DNA of 6,499 nt from Mesoaciditogaceae bacterium (GCA_015486145.1 WFSH01000209.1:1-6499), one strand, 5' to 3'; positions 1 through 6,233 are shown, counted from the first letter of the stretch. The notes: generated by a model not told the origin, from the letters alone. A program made the numbers and translations.

Positions 1-15
1 CTAACATCCTGTTAG
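1..15. repeat. TCC-loop palindrome, unit 1 of L
   Basis: CTAACA-TCC-TGTTAG: a perfect 6-bp stem with a 3-nt loop. The identical palindrome is at 6211-6225 in R. Confidence 0.85.
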
Positions 16-27
16 ATTCGCTTTCTC

Positions 28-42
28 GGCACATCCTGTGCC
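28..42. repeat. TCC-loop palindrome, unit 2 of L
   Basis: GGCACA-TCC-TGTGCC: a perfect 6-bp stem with the same TCC loop as the palindrome at 1-15. The two ACATCCTGT cores start 27 nt apart. The same pair with the same spacing is present in R (6184-6198 and 6211-6225). Confidence 0.85.
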
Positions 43-72
43 TCTCATCGCAGCTATCGCTTTGGTCGTGAA

Positions 73-106
73 AGCAAGAATACATTGCACACTGTGCAAT
101 CTTGCT
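73..106. repeat. Hairpin inside the L-specific insertion
   Basis: Positions 84-100 form a palindrome (ATTGCACA, a central C, TGTGCAAT). It is extended by AGCAAG at 73-78 pairing with CTTGCT at 101-106, leaving a 5-nt bulge on the 5' side. The hairpin lies wholly within the ~60 nt that R lacks (48-107), which suggests a small palindromic insertion in L or a clean deletion in R. Confidence 0.7.
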
Positions 107-295
107 CTCTGTTCTTTCACATCTTGTATGGCGTCTTCATATGTTTTGACGAAAGCTTCAAGAGTGTTTGTTCTTTTACTTGATAACAAGATATTTTTGA
201 ATGACTTTGATCAAACTCAAGGACAGAATAGAGAATTGTCATGTTTTACCCACACAAAAATGAAGAGAACCTGTATATTTCGTTGAGGTGTTGAG

Positions 296-697
296 ATGTC
301 AGATCGTGGAACGTATGTTGTGGTGATAAAGGTGAAAAAACCGCTGGAAACGATTGTTGGTGCCCTGGGTAAAAAGAATTTTGAGCCCGGTATTTATGTT
401 TACGTTGGTTCAGCGATGAATTCTATTTCTAAAAGAGTTAAACGTCATATGGAAAAATTCAAAAAGCTTCGTTGGCATCTGGATTATTTGACCACCAGAC
501 CAGAGGTTGAAGTGATCGGCGCGTTTGCCTTTTACGACGAGAAAATAGAAGAGAAGGTATCCCTTGAATTCTCGAAAAAATATGAATTTATCGAAGGGTT
601 TGGAGCTTCGGACATGCGACGTGTGAGTTCCAACCTTTACATCGTTGATGAAAATGTGAATGAATTTATAGAATCTCTGGGCGGCGTATCAATTTGA
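296..697 (+). CDS. GIY-YIG-fold protein, DUF123 (COG1833) type
   Basis: A 133-residue protein that I assign to the DUF123/GIY-YIG group of small putative nucleases; in some archaea and Thermotogae a related domain is found with endonuclease III. Seen in the sequence: GTYVVV at residues 5-10 as the first GIY strand, GIYVYVGSA at 32-40 as the YIG strand, an Arg-rich helix with R47, R50 and H51 (KRVKRH), WHLDYL at 60-65, acidic residues E85-E86 in the position expected for the catalytic Glu, and GFGASD at 101-106. The family usually has Cys in an ECxLA-like helix and in a SDCxCxSHLF-like C-terminal motif; here these read EEKVSLEF and SDMRRVSSNLYI, so the protein has no Cys at all. The ATG is supported by GAGGTG at 285-290, 5 nt upstream. 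Its stop overlaps the next gene's start (TTGA). DNA cleavage is a family-level inference. Confidence 0.85.
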   Translation: MSDRGTYVVVIKVKKPLETIVGALGKKNFEPGIYVYVGSAMNSISKRVKRHMEKFKKLRWHLDYLTTRPEVEVIGAFAFYDEKIEEKVSLEFSKKYEFIEGFGASDMRRVSSNLYIVDENVNEFIESLGGVSI

Positions 698-2715
698 AGC
701 GCTTTTTCCCCGCAAACATCGATGGATTTGGAGCGTCAATAGCTTTTAAACGACTTCATCCCAATTCTCACGTGGTTTTGGTGGGAGAAAAATTGGATAT
801 CTTGAGCACCTTTTCTCAGGTACGAGAAGTGGAATTTGAAAGTGGTGATCCTCAATCCGCTAAGTGTGAAACCACAAAATGTCTTTCTTGTACGGCTAAA
901 TTCGTGCTTGAAATGAGAGATTCCAAAGTGATTCCGTCGATCGACGATGCAAAACTTTTCGCTTTCGCCATATACTCTAAAACCTCGGCTCTTACCGATG
1001 AGTCAACGACTTCGGGAGATGTTGAAGCGTTGGCGTTTTGTTTTAAGTATGGAGCAAAGTTGAGTGGGATACCGCCGCAATTTCGTGTTCCAATCGAATG
1101 GCATGTAAAAGCCGCTGACATAATGACAAAATCTGTGCGAACGGTAAGCTCCAATTTGAATTTGCGAGAGGTGCTCAATGTTGTGAATCGTACAGGACTC
1201 ACCGGTTTTCCCGTTATCGATTCGAACGAAAGGGTGATAGGTGTTGTTACAAAGAAAGATGTTGAAAGAGCTTTGAAGGCCAACGTGAACAATCTGCAAA
1301 TGGTGATGAGCATACCTCCTATTGTTGCCTCTCCTAACGACTCTATTGAAAAGATCGGTGAACTCATGACAATTCACGATGTTGGACGTGTAATCGTAGT
1401 TGGTGATGATGCAAAGCCTGTGGGTATAATCACCCGGCGTGATCTCATGAGGGCAATATCCACCGCGATGGGAAGCACAGAACTGGTTTTAAACGTGTCA
1501 CAAATTCTCGTTAAAAATGTGCCAAAGCATCTTCTGAATTTACTTAAGAATATGGGAAAATTTGCAAGTTCAAGGGGAGAAAAGATATACGTGGTTGGGG
1601 GATTTGTGAGAGATCTTTTGCTTGGAAAGCCCAGTTTAGATGTGGATGCAGTTTTAGAAGGTGATGGAGTGAGTTTTGCAAGAGAGTTCGCTTCATTTAA
1701 GGGCACAAAGTGTCGTGTTCACCCAGAATTTGGAACCGCAACACTTTCTTTTAACGGAATTTCGATAGACATCGCGACTGCCAGGACCGAATATTATGAG
1801 ATGCCGGGGGCTTTGCCTAAAGTGGAAGTTTCAAATCTCAGAAAAGATTTGTACCGGAGGGACTTTACCATCAACGCGATGGCTATCAGCTTAAATCCCG
1901 AGAGTTTTGGCACGTTGATAGATTTTTTTGGTGGAAAACAAGATTTAAAAAATGGGAAAATACGTGTTTTGCATGGTATGAGTTTCGTCGAAGATCCAAC
2001 AAGAATTTTGAGGGCTCTCAGATATGCGGCAAGGCTTGGCTATTCTTTTGGAGAGAAGACCGAGAAATTGCTCCTTGATGCCATAAAGCGTGGATATCTC
2101 AAATCGGTTAGCAGTGCACGAATAAGGGCGGAATTTGAGAGGACGTTAAAGGAGGACAAACCGTCAGTTTCATTTGAGTTGTTTCAACACTATGGGGTTT
2201 TTAAAATATTTCCCTGTGCGCGAGTGGTAAATTTCAGTAGATATTTTGACTTGGTCAAAAAAATGAATGTGGATATAAAGCTCATTTACTCTGTTTTTCT
2301 TTTATTGCTGAAGCCTTGCGCCGCCAAAATGGCTTTTGAAATAATGGAGAGCTATGGCGTACCAAAGCGTTTCAGGGAAGTTTTTGAGGATGTCTATGAT
2401 GAAAGAACCCGTCTGACGATTTCAAATCCATCGAGACCTTCCGAACTGTATTTTATGCTTTCAAGGTTTCCAACGGAAGCTTTACCGGTTCTCGCATACA
2501 ACGAGGAGATGGAGGAAAATGTATTCAAGTATTTAAGAAAAATGGCAAAGTTGCGCCTTGAAAAAGTAAACGGTCGTATGTTAAAGATGGAATATGGATT
2601 AGAAGGTAGGGAAATTCAAAAAGTTCTTAACATGATAATGAGACTGAAAATAGATGAGAAAATAGATGAAATGGAAGCACTTGAGCGTGTGTTGAAACGT
2701 GGTGGTAAGTGGTGA
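694..2715 (+). CDS. tRNA nucleotidyltransferase (CCA-adding type) with degenerate DHH region and two CBS domains
   Basis: A 673-residue cytoplasmic enzyme expected to add C and/or A to tRNA 3' ends using CTP and ATP. Residues 1-125 look like a shrunken DHH phosphoesterase region: IDGFGASIAFKRL (9-21) aligns with motif I, and AIYSKTSALTDESTTSGD (92-109) with the IYxDT motif, but its Asp residues and the DHH triplet are missing, and no DHHA1 domain follows. Two CBS repeats occupy about 139-193 and 202-256 and may bind adenine nucleotides. The class II core starts near 297: GGFVRDLLLG (302-311), catalytic D316 and D318, RRDFTINAMA (388-397), and EDPTR (433-437) as the base-selecting EDxxR motif. 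The RNA-binding C-terminus follows. It starts at TTG, overlapping the previous stop by 4 nt, with only a weak Shine-Dalgarno (GGGCGG); the start fits because motif I normally lies at the extreme N-terminus. CCA versus A-only addition cannot be decided here. Confidence 0.9.
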   Translation: MKRFFPANIDGFGASIAFKRLHPNSHVVLVGEKLDILSTFSQVREVEFESGDPQSAKCETTKCLSCTAKFVLEMRDSKVIPSIDDAKLFAFAIYSKTSALTDESTTSGDVEALAFCFKYGAKLSGIPPQFRVPIEWHVKAADIMTKSVRTVSSNLNLREVLNVVNRTGLTGFPVIDSNERVIGVVTKKDVERALKANVNNLQMVMSIPPIVASPNDSIEKIGELMTIHDVGRVIVVGDDAKPVGIITRRDLMRAISTAMGSTELVLNVSQILVKNVPKHLLNLLKNMGKFASSRGEKIYVVGGFVRDLLLGKPSLDVDAVLEGDGVSFAREFASFKGTKCRVHPEFGTATLSFNGISIDIATARTEYYEMPGALPKVEVSNLRKDLYRRDFTINAMAISLNPESFGTLIDFFGGKQDLKNGKIRVLHGMSFVEDPTRILRALRYAARLGYSFGEKTEKLLLDAIKRGYLKSVSSARIRAEFERTLKEDKPSVSFELFQHYGVFKIFPCARVVNFSRYFDLVKKMNVDIKLIYSVFLLLLKPCAAKMAFEIMESYGVPKRFREVFEDVYDERTRLTISNPSRPSELYFMLSRFPTEALPVLAYNEEMEENVFKYLRKMAKLRLEKVNGRMLKMEYGLEGREIQKVLNMIMRLKIDEKIDEMEALERVLKRGGKW

Positions 2716-3746
2716 AGAAATTTGGAATTTATCTCGTTTTGATCATCATCGTGTCGGCAATTGCCATTTATCTTTTAAACTCCTTTGGAGGAGGTATAAA
2801 TTGGAAAAGAGCGTTTGATTTTTTTACACACGATTGGTGGGGAGTTTTTGGACTTATGAGTTTGTTTGTATCGTGGTTGGCAGATTCGGGGGTCATATAC
2901 CTTCTGGTTAACAGGAGTTCGGAAAATCATTTTAGTTTCTCAAAGTCTTTCAAGACGAGTGTCGTTGGTTCTTTTTTTGCGATGCTCACTCCTTCTTATT
3001 CCGGGGGGCAACCTATGCAAATTGTGTACATGACAAGACACGGGGTCTCGCTTGGAGTATCGACGTCTGTCATGATATTTAGATTTGTTGTTGAACAAGG
3101 AGCACTTGAGACGATCGCCATCTTTGGGTTGGTAACCGCGATGCGTTTGATGTCACGTGTTCCGGCTGCTGCATCGCTTGCTTTTTTGGGATTTGGCTTT
3201 TCAACGGCGGTGATATTGTTTCTCATAATTTTGAGTTTGAGTAAGAGAGTTTACGATAAAATATTTGGCGCTTTCAAGTGGTTCATATCGCTTTTTAGAT
3301 TCAGCAAAAAATTGAGGCCAAAGGTCGAATCACTCCTCGATAAAGTGGATTCAGAAATTGTGAAATACGCCCAAAGTGCAAAGACACTTTCCAAAGATCC
3401 CCTGCTGTTAATTTTGACTTTCTTTTTGGGACTGTTGACGAACCTCGCAAACTTTTTTCTTGTTTACGTTGCGGTGGCAGCCACCGGATTTTTTCAAAAC
3501 ACGTTCAGAACATTTTTGAACGTTATTTCTGTACAGTCTTTGGCTACGATGATAATATATTTTGCACCCACACCTGGTTCTTCTGGGGTAGCGGAGGGAG
3601 GATTTTATCTCTTTTTCTCGACAATGGTACCGAGAAGATATTTGGGGACGATCACGTTTGAGTGGAGAGTTTTGAGTTATTTCATACCGCTTTTGATTGG
3701 TTTTATTATTGTGACGTGGATATCATTTCACAATATAAAAAAATGA
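2709..3746 (+). CDS. Integral membrane protein, lysylphosphatidylglycerol synthase TM / UPF0104 (YbhN-like) family
   Basis: A 345-residue inner-membrane protein. It has about seven hydrophobic segments, near residues 5-24, 44-66, 118-144, 151-177, 231-260, 268-286 and 321-341. Two family signatures are clear: LTPSYSGGQP at 93-102 and PTPGSSGVAEGG at 287-298. The family corresponds to the flippase-like part of MprF without the aminoacyltransferase domain, and no such domain is present here, so aminoacylation should not be assumed; lipid or isoprenoid-lipid translocation is the usual guess. A charged loop at about 178-228 looks cytoplasmic. Two consecutive GTG codons (2709 and 2712) can start it. 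The second gives the common GTGA 4-nt overlap with the preceding gene and has GGTGG at 2701-2705 upstream. It is the last gene of the first unit and is followed by a terminator. Confidence 0.85.
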   Translation: MVKKFGIYLVLIIIVSAIAIYLLNSFGGGINWKRAFDFFTHDWWGVFGLMSLFVSWLADSGVIYLLVNRSSENHFSFSKSFKTSVVGSFFAMLTPSYSGGQPMQIVYMTRHGVSLGVSTSVMIFRFVVEQGALETIAIFGLVTAMRLMSRVPAAASLAFLGFGFSTAVILFLIILSLSKRVYDKIFGAFKWFISLFRFSKKLRPKVESLLDKVDSEIVKYAQSAKTLSKDPLLLILTFFLGLLTNLANFFLVYVAVAATGFFQNTFRTFLNVISVQSLATMIIYFAPTPGSSGVAEGGFYLFFSTMVPRRYLGTITFEWRVLSYFIPLLIGFIIVTWISFHNIKK

Positions 3747-3754
3747 GTTTTCCT

Positions 3755-3785
3755 GGTTCTTTTTTTGAAAAGAACCATTTTTATT
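3755..3785 (+). terminator. Rho-independent terminator of the first gene unit
   Basis: GGTTCTTTT (3755-3763) pairs with AAAAGAACC (3768-3776) around a TTTG loop, giving a 9-bp stem, followed by the T-rich stretch ATTTTTATT. It begins 9 nt after the stop of the UPF0104 gene. The T-run lies on the plus-strand side, so it ends the 296-3746 unit before the minus-strand tRNA gene. Confidence 0.85.
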
Positions 3786-3843
3786 CGCGCAGTTTGAGAG
3801 AAAACTAAACGATGGTAGGAGAGGGAGGTGTATAATAATGATA

Positions 3844-3866
3844 GAAGCCAGGTTAAACCCGGCTTC
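3844..3866 (-). terminator. Hairpin directly after tRNA-Gln (terminator or processing signal)
   Basis: Read on the minus strand, GAAGCCGGG pairs with CCTGGCTTC (9 bp including one G-T) around a TTTAA loop. It begins at the base after the encoded CCA. The following sequence, TATCATTATTATAC, is T-rich but lacks an unbroken T-run, so termination is likely rather than certain. The stem could also guide 3'-end maturation of the tRNA precursor. Confidence 0.6.
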
Positions 3867-3940
3867 TGGCTGGGAGGGGAGGATTCGAACCTCCATCGGC
3901 GAATCCAGAGTCCGCTGTCCTGCCGTTAGACGACCTCCCA
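3867..3940 (-). tRNA. tRNA-Gln (anticodon CUG), CCA encoded
   Basis: The minus strand folds into a full cloverleaf. The acceptor stem is TGGGAGG with CCTCCCA, seven pairs including the U1-A72 typical of tRNA-Gln. The D arm is GTCT-AACGGCA-GGAC, the anticodon stem GCGGA/TTCGC encloses loop CTCTGGA, the variable loop is CGAT, and the T arm is GGAGG-TTCGAAT-CCTCC. The anticodon at loop positions 3-5 is CTG, which reads CAG codons. Discriminator G at 3870 is followed by an encoded CCA (plus-strand TGG at 3867-3869), so the neighbouring nucleotidyltransferase would be needed for end repair rather than synthesis on this tRNA. The gene has its own promoter and opposes all the protein genes. A second Gln isoacceptor (UUG) would be expected elsewhere in the genome. 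Confidence 0.95.
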
Positions 3941-3958
3941 AGGCTTTGAAACTTTAAA

Positions 3959-3988
3959 ATATTACCACTTTGAAAGGGGGTTTGTCAA
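3959..3988 (-). promoter_or_regulatory. Sigma-70-type promoter for tRNA-Gln
   Basis: On the minus strand, TTGACA (plus 3983-3988) is a perfect -35 box and TAATAT (plus 3959-3964) a strong -10 box, 18 nt apart. Predicted initiation near 3952 leaves a leader of about a dozen bases before the tRNA. The -35 box sits between the ribosome binding site and the ATG of the oppositely oriented exported-protein gene. Confidence 0.8.
3972..3980 (+). promoter_or_regulatory. Ribosome binding site of the exported-protein gene
   Basis: GAAAGGGGG lies 13 nt before the ATG at 3994, a long spacing. It is too close to the in-frame TTG at 3982 and lies downstream of the in-frame TTG at 3970. Only the ATG also gives a clean signal peptide, so this site supports 3994 as the start despite the spacing. 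Confidence 0.5.
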
Positions 3989-3993
3989 CTTTT

Positions 3994-4809
3994 ATGAAGA
4001 AGATTTTTGTGGTTTTTCTCGTCATCGGAATTTTTTCAACTATTTCTCTCGCTTCATCATCACTCCGTTTTTTGGAGGGGAAAGCGTGGTCATCTCAGTA
4101 TTCTGAAAAGATCGGACATCTTTACCTTCTCGGGATAGTGGGAACTACTGGTTTGGGAGGGGCGTTAGGTTACATAGCCACTTATCCATATCGAAAAAAA
4201 GTGGGATTTTTAAACCCAGTCGTTGGAGAAAACACGTACGCCGTTGCGCTTGGTGTGAATCTCAATCCAACTGGTCCCACGCCAGCCGCTTATTTTGAAT
4301 ATGACACAAAACACATTATGCTTCCAATCTTTTACAAGTTCAAGTTTACAGCTGGCAATTACGGGCTCCCGAACTTTGGAATCAATCTGAGAGGAAAAGC
4401 CTATACCACACTTGCGAGTGTTTCTGTTTACACTGAGGAACATTTTAGGCTGGTCTTTGGTAGCGAGATGGATACCATCGGCTTTGTCGATTTATCGTTT
4501 AGAAATTTGAAGGGCGATCTTTTTTTCACCAACGAAGTGGGTTCTTTGTTTTTGTCCAGTGTGGGCATAACGGTTGGCCCCGTGGCGTTGAATGTTGGAG
4601 CGGGATACAACGGAGATATCGGATTTAATTTTGGAATATCTTCCGCAAAGGCAAACATGAACGGCGGTTGGTGGCTCAGGTATGTGAGGACGAGTGCGGG
4701 AGGTATGGCTCTCTTTTACGATTTGAATCTTGAAAATTCCCAATTTATCTTTGGTTACAACAAAAAACCTGGTTTGGGGGCAGCTGTGTACGTCTCTGTC
4801 GAACGCTGA
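3994..4809 (+). CDS. Exported protein of unknown function, probably beta-rich
   Basis: I do not recognise a family. The 271-residue product starts with a Sec signal peptide: K2-K3, a hydrophobic core at about 4-17, and a likely cleavage after SLA at residue 20, with no lipobox Cys. The mature part is rich in Gly, aromatic residues and short alternating hydrophobic stretches, for example around 80-100, 118-145, 188-205 and 240-270, and ends in an alternating AAVYVSVE strand. That pattern fits a small envelope or outer-membrane (toga) beta protein, but this is inference; it could equally be periplasmic. A second hydrophobic stretch (about 43-63, GHLYLLGIVG onward) may be a beta hairpin or a membrane helix. 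The frame is open eight codons further up to a TTG at 3970, but that start has no ribosome site and would mask the signal peptide. The gene overlaps the 5' end of the HemW gene and probably drives its translation. Confidence 0.75.
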   Translation: MKKIFVVFLVIGIFSTISLASSSLRFLEGKAWSSQYSEKIGHLYLLGIVGTTGLGGALGYIATYPYRKKVGFLNPVVGENTYAVALGVNLNPTGPTPAAYFEYDTKHIMLPIFYKFKFTAGNYGLPNFGINLRGKAYTTLASVSVYTEEHFRLVFGSEMDTIGFVDLSFRNLKGDLFFTNEVGSLFLSSVGITVGPVALNVGAGYNGDIGFNFGISSAKANMNGGWWLRYVRTSAGGMALFYDLNLENSQFIFGYNKKPGLGAAVYVSVER

Positions 4810-5914
4810 CCTCTCTGTTTATATTCATGTTCCCTTCTGTTCGAGAAGGTGCATATATTGTGATTTTGCATCCACCACACGTGATGACATGGTAAACGTT
4901 TATTTTGATTCTCTCAAACGTGAGATTTTGATGTATTCTCGCTATTTTGAAGGGAAAAGCGTGGTCACCATTTATTTTGGTGGTGGAACACCAAGTCATG
5001 TCCCGGTAAAGTTGGTTGAGGGAGTCGTTGAAACGCTTGCTCAAAATGTTTTTTTAAATGTAGAGGAGGCGACTTTTGAATTCAACCCTGAGGATGTCAA
5101 TCGGCAACTTTGCCGGGACCTTAGAGAATTGGGAATAAATCGTGTGAGTGTTGGACTGCAAACATCTTCGGATGAACTTTTGAAAGTTTTGGGACGTCCG
5201 TATACTTTTAAAGATTTTGAAAGGGCGTATTCTTTACTCAGAGAGACCTTTGACAACGTGAATGTTGATTTCATGTACTCATTGCCCTTTGAAAAGCTTT
5301 CTGACGTCGAAAATGATCTGAAAGTCGTTGAAGATTTAAATCCGGACCACGTCTCTTTTTACGAGTTGGAAGTTCACGAAGGAGTTCCACTTTTTTCCAT
5401 GGTTCGTGCTGGACAAGTACAACTTCCCGTTGAAGATGTTTCTGAAAGTATGTATGACCTTGTGGTAGAAATTTTGGGTGATCTCGGATACGAGAGGTAC
5501 GAATTGAGTTCATGGACAAAGAAAAAGCCTTGCATTCACAATTTGAGATATTGGAAAAATGAAGATTATATTGGTTTAGGGCTCTCTGCAGGAAGTCATG
5601 TTTCAAACGAACGATGGGTTAACACTTCAGAAATTCGAGAATACGTTTCCCAGCTTGCCGCCGAAAAATATCCACGTGCTTATAGTTCTGTGAATGATCC
5701 GTCTATCGAGGTAGCAGAAACACTTTTCATGGGGTTGCGACTTGCGGAAGGGTTGAATATTGCCGAAATGCGAGAAAAATTCGGTGACGATTTTGATAGG
5801 GTTTTCGCCAAGATCGAGAAGTTCTGCGGAGAGCTTTTGGAATGTTCGGATCGCTTGAAATTTACCAAAACGGGTATGAAATTTTCTGCAATGGTCTTGC
5901 GCGAAATAACGTGA
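4751..5914 (+). CDS. hemW: HemW-type radical SAM protein (coproporphyrinogen III oxidase-like, putative heme chaperone)
   Basis: A radical SAM protein of about 387 residues, the usual HemW size. The [4Fe-4S] motif CxxxCxxC is at C30, C34 and C37, followed by DF, where true HemN has a fourth Cys; this favours HemW. Other family marks are GGGTPS (77-82), EFNPE (110-114), GINRVSVGLQT (128-138), HNLRYW (263-268, the HNxxYW motif linked to heme binding in HemW), GLGLSAGSH (275-283) and LFMGLRLAEGL (325-335) before a winged-helix-like C-terminus. Many Thermotogales are thought to lack heme synthesis, so the real role is uncertain. The start is unclear. TTG 4751 is the nearest conventional in-frame codon before the conserved SVYIHVPFC but overlaps the upstream gene by 59 nt without a ribosome site. 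CTG at 4796 would give the family's usual short N-terminus and a 14-nt overlap. TTG 4730 is also possible. No hairpin terminator follows. Confidence 0.85.
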   Translation: MVTTKNLVWGQLCTSLSNADLSVYIHVPFCSRRCIYCDFASTTRDDMVNVYFDSLKREILMYSRYFEGKSVVTIYFGGGTPSHVPVKLVEGVVETLAQNVFLNVEEATFEFNPEDVNRQLCRDLRELGINRVSVGLQTSSDELLKVLGRPYTFKDFERAYSLLRETFDNVNVDFMYSLPFEKLSDVENDLKVVEDLNPDHVSFYELEVHEGVPLFSMVRAGQVQLPVEDVSESMYDLVVEILGDLGYERYELSSWTKKKPCIHNLRYWKNEDYIGLGLSAGSHVSNERWVNTSEIREYVSQLAAEKYPRAYSSVNDPSIEVAETLFMGLRLAEGLNIAEMREKFGDDFDRVFAKIEKFCGELLECSDRLKFTKTGMKFSAMVLREIT

Positions 5915-6064
5915 TCATTCTTGTTTTTGATTCTCTTTTTGATACTTATACTTAATATTTGGTTCTCTTCATTTTGTGAGGGCAAAACATGACAATTCTC
6001 TATTCTGTCCTTGAGTTTGATCAAAGTCATTCAAAAATACCTTGTTATCAAGTAAAAAAACAAG

Positions 6065-6128
6065 CACCCTCGAAGTACCGTCAGGACGTGTGAGCTCATT
6101 GTTTTTTTGTTTTTACCACCCCTTGAAG
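6065..6128. repeat. R-specific insertion bounded by an imperfect direct repeat
   Basis: CACCCTCGAAG (6065-6075) recurs as CACCCCTTGAAG (6117-6128). L has a single corresponding site, ACTCTTGAAG on the matching strand. The material between is absent from L, and includes CGTC-AG-GACG (6079-6088) and a T-rich run. This resembles an insertion with a duplicated target, or slippage between short repeats. Confidence 0.6.
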
Positions 6129-6183
6129 CCTTCGCCAAAACATATGAAGACGCCATACAAGATGTGAAAGAACAGAACTGAGA

Positions 6184-6198
6184 GGCACAGGATGTGCC
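6184..6198. repeat. TCC-loop palindrome in R (unit 2)
   Basis: GGCACA-GGA-TGTGCC on the plus strand, the exact counterpart of 28-42; on the minus strand the loop reads TCC. Confidence 0.85.
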
Positions 6199-6210
6199 GA
6201 GAAAGCGAAT

Positions 6211-6225
6211 CTAACAGGATGTTAG
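6211..6225. repeat. TCC-loop palindrome in R (unit 1)
   Basis: CTAACA-GGA-TGTTAG on the plus strand, the exact counterpart of 1-15. It marks the outer end of R; what follows no longer matches L within the window. Confidence 0.85.
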
Positions 6226-6233
6226 TATGCAGC

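Larger units (their letters stand above)
1..270 (+). repeat. Left copy (L) of a ~270-nt inverted repeat
   Basis: This stretch recurs in reverse complement at 5961-6225. Three blocks align. Positions 1-47 equal the reverse complement of 6179-6225 without a mismatch. Positions 108-161 match 6123-6176 with two differences. Positions about 162-270 match 5961-6075 with roughly ten substitutions and small indels. Between blocks one and two, L has about 60 extra bases (48-107) that form a hairpin; between blocks two and three, R has about 53 extra bases. Small reading frames exist on both strands but are not preserved in R, so I treat the unit as non-coding. The copy begins at the window edge and may extend further left. 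Its right end stops about 25 nt before the first gene, so it occupies that gene's upstream region. Confidence 0.9.
5961..6225 (-). repeat. Right copy (R) of the inverted repeat
   Basis: This is the reverse-complement counterpart of 1-270. The outer 47 nt (6179-6225) are identical to L 1-47, 6123-6176 matches L 108-161 with two differences, and 5961-6075 matches L about 162-270. R lacks the L hairpin insertion and has its own ~53-nt insertion (6076-6128). It starts 46 nt after the HemW stop, beyond the AT-rich, hairpin-free stretch 5915-5960. With L it brackets a 5.7-kb segment holding five protein genes and one tRNA gene. No reading frame of useful length survives in it. Confidence 0.9.

Noticed and set aside
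274..279. TATATT as a -10 box for the first gene unit
   Set aside because: No -35 match lies 16-18 nt upstream, and initiation would fall inside the ribosome binding site at 285-290. The true promoter was not identified.
1..286. Overlapping small reading frames on both strands of L (minus 1-189, 62 residues; plus 38-286, 82 residues)
   Set aside because: Both are broken by the insertion and by stops or frameshifts in the R copy, neither has a good ribosome site, and neither resembles a known protein. The repeat explains the open frames.
852..1706. Minus-strand frames opposite the nucleotidyltransferase gene (and similar ones opposite the other genes)
   Set aside because: They mirror strongly supported plus-strand genes and have no domain signal of their own.
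3838..3957. A 39-codon plus-strand frame with an excellent GGGAGGTG ribosome site (3823-3830)
   Set aside because: It runs antisense through the whole tRNA-Gln gene, so its sequence is dictated by the tRNA; the product looks like no protein. The ribosome-site match is notable but probably chance.
5915..5960. Terminator after the HemW gene
   Set aside because: The stretch is T-rich but has no stable hairpin; transcription may continue into repeat R.
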